In this document: positions 8,283 through 16,165 of the stretch, piece by piece
How positions within the stretch are numbered: position 1 is the first letter of the stretch
Layout of the letters: each line of letters starts with the position of its first letter
Assembly (NCBI RefSeq): GCF_000284375.1
Contig: NC_017249.1
Span: forward strand, 1,054,001 to 1,118,000
DNA: 64,000 nt
Origin: Bradyrhizobium japonicum USDA 6
GTDB taxonomy: Bacteria > Pseudomonadota > Alphaproteobacteria > Rhizobiales > Xanthobacteraceae
Reading direction: 5' to 3'
Notes under the pieces: model-generated
The model's database searches: none
Seen by the model: only the letters and a program-made list of their open reading frames with translations
Told to the model about the DNA's origin: nothing
Program-made: the position numbers and the translations under genes

Positions 8283-10547
8283 TCAAGCGGCGTCGGTGAG
8301 CAAGGGCCGACGCCGGTTGAACACGAACAGGATCAAGGCGAGGACGATCAGGATGAAGCCTGCGATCATCTTGAGCTCGGCCGAGGTCGCGGTCTTTGGC
8401 AGGCGGATCGCATCCGGCGCTGCGGGCGTCGGCCGCTTCGTCGCCGGCTGGTTGCGCGCATCTGCATGACGTTCGCGCAACTGTGTGGGCGTCAGATGCA
8501 GCCGCTCGCCAAAAACCTTCTCGAAATCCCAGCCGGCCGGCAGGTTGAGCGGCAGCTCGCTGAGCTTGAGCGGCGCGCCCTCGGGGCGGCTCGGCGTCTT
8601 GTCGACCGCGACGAGGCTGGTCAACCGCGTGACGATCTGGTGGTCGAGCGCCAGCGTCAGGATCGCCTTGTCGGAGTCTTCGGGCGTCATCTCACGCATG
8701 GTACGCGCCACCTCGGCGTCGCCGATCTTGCGCTTGGCCCAGAGTTTTGACAGGCCCTTGCCTTCGGCGGCGTTTTGCAGCGGCAGCGTCACCGACCACG
8801 GGCGGTCGCCGACGCGTCCCTTGATCTCGAGCGAGCCGGCGAGCTTGTCGAGCTTTGCCGCCAGCACCAGCGGCTCGTCGCGATAGACGTCGGGAATGAT
8901 CGCCGGCGTGACGTCGGCTTTGGCTTCGGAGAATTTTGCACTGAGGCCGGTCACTGCCGGGTTCTCGAGCTTGGCGAACAGGCCGCGCATGCGCTCCTCG
9001 ACCTGTTCGACGGAGCCGATATGGGTGAAGGCGCCGCGGCCGAGCTCGGCGGCGCGCGTCATCAGATAGGTGTTGGGCGCGGATCCGATGCCGACCATGA
9101 ACACGCGCGAGCGGCCCCGCATCGCTGTGATCGTTTCGAACAATTGCTGCTCGTTGCCGACCGCACCATCGGTCAGGAACACCACCTGGCGCACCATGCT
9201 GGTGTCGCCAGCCTTGTCGGTCAGCGCCGCGCGCATCGCCGGCACCATCTCGGTGCCGCCGCGGGCCTGCAAGGCACTGACGAACGAAGTGGCTTCACCG
9301 ACATGCGTGGCGTCGGCCGGCACGGAGGCCGGGAAGAGCACGTCCATGGTGTCGTCGAAGCGGATGACGTTGAAGCGGTCGTTGGGTTGAAGGCGGGATA
9401 GGGCGTAAGTCAGGCTGGCCTTGGCCTGAACGATCGACGTACCGCCCATCGAGCCCGAATTGTCGATGACGAACACCACCTCGCGCGGCAGCGGCTTTTG
9501 CGTCGTCTGCTCGGCACTGGGCGGGGTGACGAAGGCGAGCAAATAATCGGCATCGCCGACACGCTCGCGGAACAGGCCAACCGACGGTGCCTTGTCCGCG
9601 GCCGGTTTCCAGGTCAACTCGAAATCGCGGTCGGCGGCCACCGCGCCGTCAGCGAGCGTGACGATTCGCGTCGCATTGTCCGGGCTCTCGACCTTGACAT
9701 TATGGTGGTGACTCCTGACCTCGCCGAGCGCGAAGCCTGCCTTCAGGCGCATCGTGATGCTGGTCGGATTGACTGGCGCGTTCCTTGCGGGATCCAGCAC
9801 CGGCGGCGAGATACGGTCGCGATCCGGCACCGGCTCTGAATTGCTTGCGCCCCAGCCCGAGCCGTCCTTGCGGAAGTCGACGCTCTGCACGATCGGCGCC
9901 GGATTGTAGCGCGGCCCGACCACCAGCGGCAGCCGCAGCGAATATTCATTGCCGGATTGATGCACCGGCTCCTGGTATTCGATCTGCACCAGCACGGTTT
10001 CGCCGGGGCCGATATTGGCGACCGAATTGGTGAAGATGTTCGGCCGCTCCTGCTCGGTGAGCGCGGCCTTCTGGCCGGCGCGGCGTGCCTGCTCGTAGAT
10101 CACGCGTGCCTGCTGCCGCTCCTTGATGTCGCCGATGATGACGCGGTCGCCGACCACCATCTTCAGCGTGTCGACGGCGCCGCCGGCGGGAAGCGGATAA
10201 ACGTAGGTCGCCTCGACCCAGTCCTTGGTCGGATTGCGGAAGGCCTGGGTGACGCGGGCGCGCAGCGTCGGGCCTGACACCGTGATGTCGACGTCGATGC
10301 CGAGGCGGATCGCCTCCGTGTAGGCGCCGTCCTCCTTCAGGAGAAGGGTGCCGGATTTGGCATCGCCGGGCTGGAGCAGGCTGGCCTGCTCCGTCGTCGC
10401 CGACCATCCGGGCTCAAAACTCACGAGCAGGGCCACGAAGGCGACCAGCATCACCGCGATGCCCTGCACCAGAAGAAACAATCCGAGCTTGATCAGCCGG
10501 CCCAGCATGGGGTGCTCGTCGCCGTCGGCTGTGTCGTAGCTATCCAT
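8283..10547 (-). CDS. VIT and VWA domain protein, sortase substrate
   Basis: 754-residue envelope protein. An N-terminal membrane helix (about 19-43) is followed by a VIT domain (about 75-200, with ATYVYPLPAGGAVD), a VWA domain (about 355-530) with an intact MIDAS motif DNSGS at 362-366, and a Ser/Pro/Ala-rich tail. The C-terminus is a sorting signal: LPKTA at 716-720 (bases 8388-8402), a hydrophobic stretch (MIAGFILIVLALILFVF) and a basic NRRR end. This is the architecture of the marine proteobacterial sortase target family, usually the only sortase substrate in its genome. The fifth motif residue is Ala, not the classical Gly. I chose the ATG at 10547, preceded by GGGAGCAGG; the frame is open much further (to 11456), but that part overlaps the divergent regulator gene and is antisense to it. 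Confidence 0.9.
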   Translation of the reverse strand: MDSYDTADGDEHPMLGRLIKLGLFLLVQGIAVMLVAFVALLVSFEPGWSATTEQASLLQPGDAKSGTLLLKEDGAYTEAIRLGIDVDITVSGPTLRARVTQAFRNPTKDWVEATYVYPLPAGGAVDTLKMVVGDRVIIGDIKERQQARVIYEQARRAGQKAALTEQERPNIFTNSVANIGPGETVLVQIEYQEPVHQSGNEYSLRLPLVVGPRYNPAPIVQSVDFRKDGSGWGASNSEPVPDRDRISPPVLDPARNAPVNPTSITMRLKAGFALGEVRSHHHNVKVESPDNATRIVTLADGAVAADRDFELTWKPAADKAPSVGLFRERVGDADYLLAFVTPPSAEQTTQKPLPREVVFVIDNSGSMGGTSIVQAKASLTYALSRLQPNDRFNVIRFDDTMDVLFPASVPADATHVGEATSFVSALQARGGTEMVPAMRAALTDKAGDTSMVRQVVFLTDGAVGNEQQLFETITAMRGRSRVFMVGIGSAPNTYLMTRAAELGRGAFTHIGSVEQVEERMRGLFAKLENPAVTGLSAKFSEAKADVTPAIIPDVYRDEPLVLAAKLDKLAGSLEIKGRVGDRPWSVTLPLQNAAEGKGLSKLWAKRKIGDAEVARTMREMTPEDSDKAILTLALDHQIVTRLTSLVAVDKTPSRPEGAPLKLSELPLNLPAGWDFEKVFGERLHLTPTQLRERHADARNQPATKRPTPAAPDAIRLPKTATSAELKMIAGFILIVLALILFVFNRRRPLLTDAA

Positions 10548-10733
10548 TTCGCCTGCTCCCGAAGGGTGTTTGCTGGCTCGGAGCATCCGTCGGGAGCGCC
10601 TGAATGCGCGAGCAGAATGATCGGCAATGTTCCGCCGCGGCCGGCCCGGCGGGCCGCGGCCGGGATGGCCATGTACGGTTTTGTGCTGGTTTGTCCGCCC
10701 TGCTAGACTGGCGTCCGTGGAGCAGGGTTGACG
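10548..10733. promoter_or_regulatory. Divergent promoter region, VIT/VWA gene and XRE regulator
   Basis: 186 bases separate the two divergent start codons, so promoters for both must lie here. An inverted GC element (ccgcggccggcccggcgggccgcggcc, 10633-10659) is visible and could be an operator or a structured leader. I see no convincing -35/-10 pair. Confidence 0.45.
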
Positions 10734-11504
10734 ATGCAGACGCAGGATAAAGTCACCGACAGGCAGCTTTCGGACGAGCAGAGCCGCGAGATCGCGGAGA
10801 CCATTCGCGAGGAGCTCGCCAGGCGCCGGATTTCCCGGCAGGCGTTGGCCGAGCAGGCCAAGCTCAGCCTCTCGACGCTGGAGAAGGTGCTCGGTGGCCG
10901 CCGGCCGTTCACGCTGGCAACGACCGTGCGGCTGGAGCAGGCGCTGGGCGTCTCCTTGCGCAAAAGCGCCGCCTTGGTGACGCCTCCGGCCGCAAACGAT
11001 GTCGCGCCCGACAGCCTCGGCTCGTATGCGCATCGCGCGGTGACCTGGCTCGAGGACGTCTACATCACGCTGCGGCCGTCCTTCGGCGCCAAGGATGCGA
11101 TCTTCGCCTATCGCACCGAGATCGTCTGGGAGCCGAAGGTGTCTTCGCTGGTGTTCCGCGAGGGCGAGCGGACCGATGCCGCCTATGAGCACACCGGCGA
11201 GGTTGCGGTGCCGCATCAGTCCGGCTTCATCTATCTCGTCATCATCAAGCACGGCCAGCATCGCGTGATCACGGTGTCGCGGCCGACGGTTGCCGGCGAG
11301 ATGTACGGCATCATCTCGACGCTCCGCGCCGGACCCGGCTCGCAACTGACACCGATCGCGGCGCCGATCGCCTATGTGCCGCTCCGCAACGTCGCGAAGC
11401 CGTCGCTGGGACGGGTCGGCCCCGACGACGCCAACCACGCATTGTATGGAAAGCATCTGCGCCGCACGGTGGAAGAATCGTTCGCGTTGTTTCTGTCGGT
11501 ATAG
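10734..11504 (+). CDS. XRE-family helix-turn-helix regulator with uncharacterised C-terminal domain
   Basis: 256-residue DNA-binding protein. Residues about 18-75 form an XRE/Cro-type helix-turn-helix (ELARRRISRQALAEQAKLSL, then STLEKVLGGRRP). The remaining ~170 residues form a compact beta-rich domain (LEDVYITLRPSFGAKDAIFA; VPHQSGFIYLVIIKHGQHRV) that I do not recognise and that might sense a ligand or partner. The ATG at 10734 follows GGAGCAGG; a TTG six bases earlier is also in frame. It is divergent from the VIT/VWA gene, which makes it a candidate regulator of the sortase system, but this is positional inference only. The glycosyltransferase gene starts 48 bases after its stop codon, so the two may be co-transcribed. 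Confidence 0.8.
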   Translation: MQTQDKVTDRQLSDEQSREIAETIREELARRRISRQALAEQAKLSLSTLEKVLGGRRPFTLATTVRLEQALGVSLRKSAALVTPPAANDVAPDSLGSYAHRAVTWLEDVYITLRPSFGAKDAIFAYRTEIVWEPKVSSLVFREGERTDAAYEHTGEVAVPHQSGFIYLVIIKHGQHRVITVSRPTVAGEMYGIISTLRAGPGSQLTPIAAPIAYVPLRNVAKPSLGRVGPDDANHALYGKHLRRTVEESFALFLSV

Positions 11505-11552
11505 TCCGCGAGAAAGAGTCGGGAATGGCGTCGCGTGCGGCTATAAGGGAAC

Positions 11553-13043
11553 ATGCAGGACGTGCCCGCACCATACGGCGGTGAATCTCCGCTGTTCTCC
11601 ATCATCATCCCGCTGGAACATCACCGCGGGCAGTGGGAGCTGTCCTGGCTCGGCTGGACGTCGCAGACCGCCGACAAATCGCTCTACGAAATCATCCTGG
11701 TGGTGCCGCCTGATTTCAAGGCCCTCAACGAGCTGAAGGCGCTGGCCGGCGGCAAAGCGCGCCTCGAATTCACCAATTCGAACCATGACATCGGGCTCTG
11801 CGCCTTCGGCGCCGCCAAGGCCCGCGGCAAATATCTGTTCTTCACAGAGTCGCATTGCCGGCCCGAGCCTGACGTGATGGAGGCCTGCATCCGCGCGATC
11901 GGCGCTCGTCCCGACTGGGCCGGGTTCTCCTGCCAGTCGGTGCCGATCTGCCATAACCGGCTGTCCGTGGCCGAGGCCGCCATGTACCAGGACGACATCG
12001 AGTTCGGCATGATGCAGCATCCCTGGCGCAAGGTGCTGGACCAGTGCTTCGTGACACGGCGCGACGTCTATTGGGAATGCGGCGGCCTGCGCGAGGAGCT
12101 CGGCCATTTCGCCGAATGGGTGCTCGCCGCCGCGTATCACGCGAGGGGCCATACGATCGGCTATCTCGAGGAGGCGCGCTTCCATCATTACTATATCGGC
12201 GAAATAGGCGAGCTGAAGACATTCACACTCGATTTCGTGCGGGGCGAGATCCGCTATCTCAGCGAGGCGCGCAACGATCCCGGCAGCGAGCTGCTCGACA
12301 TTCCGATCGAATGGAGCAGCCGCGGCAATTTCAACGTCGCGCTGGCGCGCAGCGCTTTTGGTGCACGGATGCGCGCCGGCGGCGTGACCGGGGAAGGCCT
12401 GCAGGCGATCGGGCGTTGGGGCGCGATCGCACTGGCCGGCGACCGCCTTGCGCTTGGTCTTGCACGTTTGTCGGCAGGCTATGCGTGCTGCGGCCTGACC
12501 CTGCTCGCCATGAGCGGCTCTCGCGGCAGCATCGCGCGCGGGCTGAAGCGTTATATCGCCGCGCTGATCCACTATCAGCGCCTCTATTGTATCCGTGGCA
12601 TTCGGGGGAGCCTCGGCGGAGCTGCGCAGAGTCTCGGCGATCAGATGGTCGCACAGGCCGGCTTCCATGCCTGGGAGGTCTGGCAGGGCCGCAGCTTCCG
12701 CTGGAGCGAGCCGGAAGCGGCCGTGCGGATCGAGGCGCCGCCGGGGCGCGCCATCATTCGCATCGCGTCGCCGGAGATTCGTGGGCCGCTGGATCGGATC
12801 GGCGTGCAATTCTATCTCGACGGCGTGCGCGTTGCGGATGCCGCGACCGCGATCGACGCGGGTGCCTTCGTTCTTCAGCTCGATCTGCCGCCATCGGGCG
12901 GGGCGATCCTGGCATGGGCATGTCCGCGCTTTGCGGCCATCGATGACCCGCGCCGGCTCGGCCTGCCGGTCGCGGGGATCGACGTCAGTGCAGGCGAGGA
13001 CGTCAACTGCACGTCTCCGCCCGTTGCTGCGATGCGTGGCTAG
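11553..13043 (+). CDS. GT2-like glycosyltransferase with C-terminal extension
   Basis: 496-residue protein. The N-terminal ~240 residues are a GT-A glycosyltransferase domain: SIIIPLEHHRGQWELSW at the start of the fold, FFTESHCRPEPDVM at the position of the DxD region (here ESH, so metal binding may differ), and the acceptor region DVYWECGGLREELGHFAEW. Residues about 310-350 are helical and partly hydrophobic. From about 370 there is an unrecognised beta-rich domain of ~120 residues (AIIRIASPEIRGPLDRIGVQ) that may bind carbohydrate. It follows the XRE regulator by 48 bases. Its stop codon (13041-13043) overlaps the stop of the convergent binding-protein gene by four bases. Confidence 0.75.
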   Translation: MQDVPAPYGGESPLFSIIIPLEHHRGQWELSWLGWTSQTADKSLYEIILVVPPDFKALNELKALAGGKARLEFTNSNHDIGLCAFGAAKARGKYLFFTESHCRPEPDVMEACIRAIGARPDWAGFSCQSVPICHNRLSVAEAAMYQDDIEFGMMQHPWRKVLDQCFVTRRDVYWECGGLREELGHFAEWVLAAAYHARGHTIGYLEEARFHHYYIGEIGELKTFTLDFVRGEIRYLSEARNDPGSELLDIPIEWSSRGNFNVALARSAFGARMRAGGVTGEGLQAIGRWGAIALAGDRLALGLARLSAGYACCGLTLLAMSGSRGSIARGLKRYIAALIHYQRLYCIRGIRGSLGGAAQSLGDQMVAQAGFHAWEVWQGRSFRWSEPEAAVRIEAPPGRAIIRIASPEIRGPLDRIGVQFYLDGVRVADAATAIDAGAFVLQLDLPPSGGAILAWACPRFAAIDDPRRLGLPVAGIDVSAGEDVNCTSPPVAAMRG

Positions 13044-14260
13044 CCGCCCGTTTCGGCGCTGATGATGTCGCCGAACAGCTCCCACTGGCCCTTCTTGAAC
13101 CGCCACATCTTGAGCTGCTCGATCGGCGCGAAGTCGGTGGCCGAGGTGTTGATCTTGATCCCCGGGATCAGCGTATCGGGGACGAAATCCTTAAGGCTCG
13201 CGGCCTGCTTCATCACGTTCTCACGGGTCAGATTGTCGCCCGACTGCTTCAGCACCTGCACCATCGTCTGGGCTGCGGCATAGGCGTAGACCAGATTGGC
13301 GTCCGAGATGTTCGCGCCGGGCATGTACTTGTCGATGAAGGTCATGAACTTCTTCATGCCCTCGTCGTTCTTCCACTGCGGATCCGACGCATCCTTCAGA
13401 TAACCGGCCGACAGCACGCCCTCGGATGCTTCGAGTCCGGCCGGCTTCATCACCGCGCCGATCGACACCGAGACGTCCGTCATCAGGTGCATCGGCTTCC
13501 ACTCCAGCTCCGCGATCTTCTTGATGGCCTGGGCCGCGAATTTCGGGGTCGCGATGTTCACGAAGACATCGGCGCCGGTGCCCTTGAGCTTGACGATATG
13601 AGCGTCGATCGACGGCTCCGAGGTCTCGTAGCTCTCTTCGGCCACGATCAGCTTCGATGCCTTGTCGCCGAACACGTCCTTGATGCCGGCGAGGTAGTCC
13701 TTGCCGAAATCGTCGTTGGCATAGAAGATCGCGACCTTGGCGTCCGGCTTCTCCTTCAGAATGTATTTTGCGAAGATCTGCGCCTCGACCCGGTAGCTGG
13801 GCTGGAAGCCCATGGTCCAGGGGAAGTTCTTCGGGTCGTTCCATTTGCTGGCGCCGGTGGCGAGGAAGAGCTGCGGCACCTTCTTGGAATTGTGATACTT
13901 CTGCACGGCGGTCTGGGTCGGCGTGCCCAGCGCGTTGAAGACCAGGAAGACCTCGTCGCTCTCGATCAACTTGCGGATCTGCTCCACGGTCTTCGGCGGC
14001 GAGTAGCCGTCATCGTAGGAGATCCAGTTGATCTTGCGGCCGTTGATGCCGCCCTGGTCGTTGATCATCTTGAAATAGGCTTCCTCGGTCTTGCCGATGA
14101 TGCCGTAGGCGGAGGCGGGACCGGAATAGGCCTCGACATTGCCGATCTTGATCTCGGTGTCGGTGACGCCGGTGTCGTACGCCTTCTGCGCATACGCGGA
14201 CGGGGTCGCAAGCAGCGTCAACGCCGTTGCTGCGGCAAGCAGGGAGAGTTTCTTGTTCAT
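13040..14260 (-). CDS. ABC-type branched-chain-amino-acid-like substrate-binding protein
   Basis: 406-residue periplasmic binding protein of the LIV type (type 1 periplasmic fold). A signal peptide is clear (MNKKLSLLAAATALTLLATP, cut after AYA), followed by the family start TDTEIKIGNVEAYSGPASAYG. The ATG at 14260 has the ribosome site AAGGAATTTT; the frame is open further to 14515, but that part overlaps the ligase gene. No LIV permease or ATPase gene is near, so it is an orphan that must use a transporter encoded elsewhere. It follows the CoA ligase on the same strand after 88 bases, which suggests that it captures the acid the ligase activates, possibly an aromatic or branched acid rather than an amino acid. 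Confidence 0.9.
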   Translation of the reverse strand: MNKKLSLLAAATALTLLATPSAYAQKAYDTGVTDTEIKIGNVEAYSGPASAYGIIGKTEEAYFKMINDQGGINGRKINWISYDDGYSPPKTVEQIRKLIESDEVFLVFNALGTPTQTAVQKYHNSKKVPQLFLATGASKWNDPKNFPWTMGFQPSYRVEAQIFAKYILKEKPDAKVAIFYANDDFGKDYLAGIKDVFGDKASKLIVAEESYETSEPSIDAHIVKLKGTGADVFVNIATPKFAAQAIKKIAELEWKPMHLMTDVSVSIGAVMKPAGLEASEGVLSAGYLKDASDPQWKNDEGMKKFMTFIDKYMPGANISDANLVYAYAAAQTMVQVLKQSGDNLTRENVMKQAASLKDFVPDTLIPGIKINTSATDFAPIEQLKMWRFKKGQWELFGDIISAETGG

Positions 14261-14324
14261 GAAAATTCCTTGGGGTTTTCTTTGCGGTTTCTTCTGGGTT
14301 GGAGCAGGCACGTCAGAAACGAAG

Positions 14325-14346
14325 AAGCGCCCGCAAGGGGCGCTTT
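14325..14346 (-). terminator. Hairpin between ligase and binding-protein genes (terminator or processing site)
   Basis: AAGCGCCC and GGGCGCTT form a perfect 8-base-pair stem around a five-base loop, directly after the ligase stop codon. On the minus strand only a short mixed CTTCGTTTC follows, so termination may be partial and the downstream binding-protein gene could still be read through. Confidence 0.5.
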
Positions 14347-14348
14347 GA

Positions 14349-15899
14349 TCAGGCGTTGGCGACTTTCTTGTCGACTTCGGAGGCCACCGAGAATTCCTTC
14401 CGCAAGGTCGGCTTGTGGATCTTGCCGGTGGCGTTGCGCGGCAGCGCATCGACGAAGCGGACCTGTCGCGGGCATTTGAAGCGCGCGAGATTGGCCGCGC
14501 AATGGGCGAAGACATCCGCCTCGGTCAACCGCTGACCGGGCTTGGCCGCGACGATGGCGAGGCCCACCTCACCCCATTGCGGATCGGGAATGCCGATCAC
14601 CGCGGCTTCCGCGATCGCGGTGAGCTGATGCAGGACGTTCTCGACCTCGGCCGGATAAACGTTCTCGCCGCCCGAGATGTACATGTCCTTCCAGCGGTCG
14701 ACGATATAGTAGAAGCCTTCCTCGTCGACGCGCGTCGCATCGCCGGTGTGCAGCCAGCCGTCGGTGAAGGACGTCTTGTTCGCCTCCGGCCTGTTCCAGT
14801 AGCCCGGCGTGATGTTCGGGCCCTTGACCCAGAGCTCGCCGAGTTCGCCGACATCGGCATCGCTGCCGTCGGGGCGCACGATGCGGACTTCCGTGTGCAA
14901 CACCGGCTTGCCGGCCGAACCTGCCTTGCGTGCCGCATCCTCACGATCCAGCACCAGCACGGCCGGCGAGGTCTCGGTCATGCCGTAGCCCTGCTGCAGC
15001 GCGACCCCGCGTGCCTCCCACACTTTGAGCAGCGGCACCGGCATCGGCGCGCCGCCGACACCGCAGACGATCAGTCGAGTAAGGTCGGTGGTCGTGAAGG
15101 CAGGATGCTGCGCCATGAACTGGTAGATCGCGGGCACGCCGAAAAAGACGTTGATGCCCTGCGCGGGATCGTTGATCAGGCCGAGCGCCGCGCCGGGATC
15201 GAAGGCGCGCATGATCATCACGGTGCCGCCGGCATGCAGCACCGGGTTGGTGTAGCAATTGAGCCCGCCGGTGTGGAACAGCGGCAGCACGGTCAGCAGC
15301 ACCGAGGCCGGCCCGATGCAGGCGGGGCCGCCGAGATTGACGCAATTCCAGAAGGTCATGCCATGGGTGATGGTCGCGCCCTTCGGATGGCCCGTGGTGC
15401 CCGACGTGTACATGATGGTCGAGACGTCATCGAGCGTGACCTCCTCGGCGCGGGCGAGCGGCTTGGCGGCCGCGATCCCGGCCTCATAGGTGCCGCCGGG
15501 GCCCAGCAGCAGGCTGGTCGCGACGTTGCAGAGTTTTGCGACGCTCAGCGCGGTCTCGGCGAGATCGCCGTCGTGGATCATCACCTTCGGCGCGCAATCG
15601 CCGGTGATGAACTGGAGCTCGGGAACGGTGAGGCGGGTGTTCAGGGGGACGAAGATCGCACCTAACCGCCCGCAGGCGAACTGCACCTCCAGCGTGTCGG
15701 TCGTGTTCAGCGCCAGCACCGCGACGCGGTCGCCGCGCGACACCTTGAGCGCGTCACGGAGAAATCCGGCCAGGCGCGAGACGCGGTCGTCGAGCTGCGA
15801 ATAGGTGAAGCGGCGCGCGCTCGCGAGGTCGATCACTGCGACCTTGTCAGGCGTGCGGCGGCCGTGATGGACGATCCAGTCGTAATAACGAACGGCCAA
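14349..15899 (-). CDS. AMP-forming acyl-CoA ligase (long-chain-fatty-acid/benzoate-CoA ligase superfamily)
   Basis: 516-residue ANL-superfamily enzyme that activates a carboxylic acid through an acyl-AMP to acyl-CoA. Motifs in order: P-loop YTSGTTGHPKGA (about 160-170), GYGMTETSPAV (about 300), HTGDATRVDEEGFYYIVDR (about 385-405) with the hinge, and the C-terminal catalytic lysine region RNATGKIHKPTLR. I place the start at the TTG at 15899 (LAVRYYDWIVHHG) because CGAGGGAGGGAT, a near-perfect ribosome site, ends a few bases before it. The ATG at 15953 would add 18 residues without family similarity and lies beyond that site. Substrate unknown. The neighbours (binding protein, and divergent acyl-CoA dehydrogenases and carboxylase) point to an acid degraded by a beta-oxidation-like route. 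Confidence 0.88.
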   Translation of the reverse strand: MAVRYYDWIVHHGRRTPDKVAVIDLASARRFTYSQLDDRVSRLAGFLRDALKVSRGDRVAVLALNTTDTLEVQFACGRLGAIFVPLNTRLTVPELQFITGDCAPKVMIHDGDLAETALSVAKLCNVATSLLLGPGGTYEAGIAAAKPLARAEEVTLDDVSTIMYTSGTTGHPKGATITHGMTFWNCVNLGGPACIGPASVLLTVLPLFHTGGLNCYTNPVLHAGGTVMIMRAFDPGAALGLINDPAQGINVFFGVPAIYQFMAQHPAFTTTDLTRLIVCGVGGAPMPVPLLKVWEARGVALQQGYGMTETSPAVLVLDREDAARKAGSAGKPVLHTEVRIVRPDGSDADVGELGELWVKGPNITPGYWNRPEANKTSFTDGWLHTGDATRVDEEGFYYIVDRWKDMYISGGENVYPAEVENVLHQLTAIAEAAVIGIPDPQWGEVGLAIVAAKPGQRLTEADVFAHCAANLARFKCPRQVRFVDALPRNATGKIHKPTLRKEFSVASEVDKKVANA

Positions 15900-16165
15900 A
15901 AATCCCTCCCTCGGCGGTCTTGTGCCGCCTGTGTCCCTATTTGCCGGCACCATGCCCGGCGTGGCCCTGGGGCCAGCCGGAGTTTGTGTGCCACGTCTTT
16001 TTTTGACCCGGAGTTGGCCTGCGGGGGGCGAAAATCGTCTTGCGTTGAGTTGCTAGGCCTTAGGCTGCGTGGAGTGGTTCCTCCGGTCAGCCACTCTGCG
16101 CAAGTGAACGGCAGACGTTCCGGCCATGGTGGTCAACACGAATCCGCCAGCAGGGCGAGAGTACG
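15900..16165. promoter_or_regulatory. Divergent promoter region, CoA ligase and acyl-CoA dehydrogenase
   Basis: 266 bases without a gene between divergent starts. The ligase ribosome site lies at 15903-15914 on the minus strand. The stretch holds promoters for both the ligase/binding-protein unit and the dehydrogenase unit. I do not see a repeat or a clear operator in it. Confidence 0.45.

Noticed and set aside
10548..11456. 300-residue N-terminal extension of the VIT/VWA frame
   Set aside because: It lies antisense to the XRE regulator, and a normal start with ribosome site at 10547 fits the family.
11541..13106. 521-residue minus-strand open frame
   Set aside because: Shadow of the glycosyltransferase on the plus strand; composition is Ala/Arg/Asp-rich without motifs.
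13040..14515. Long N-terminus for the binding protein
   Set aside because: The signal peptide and ribosome site at 14260 define the start; the extra part overlaps the ligase gene.
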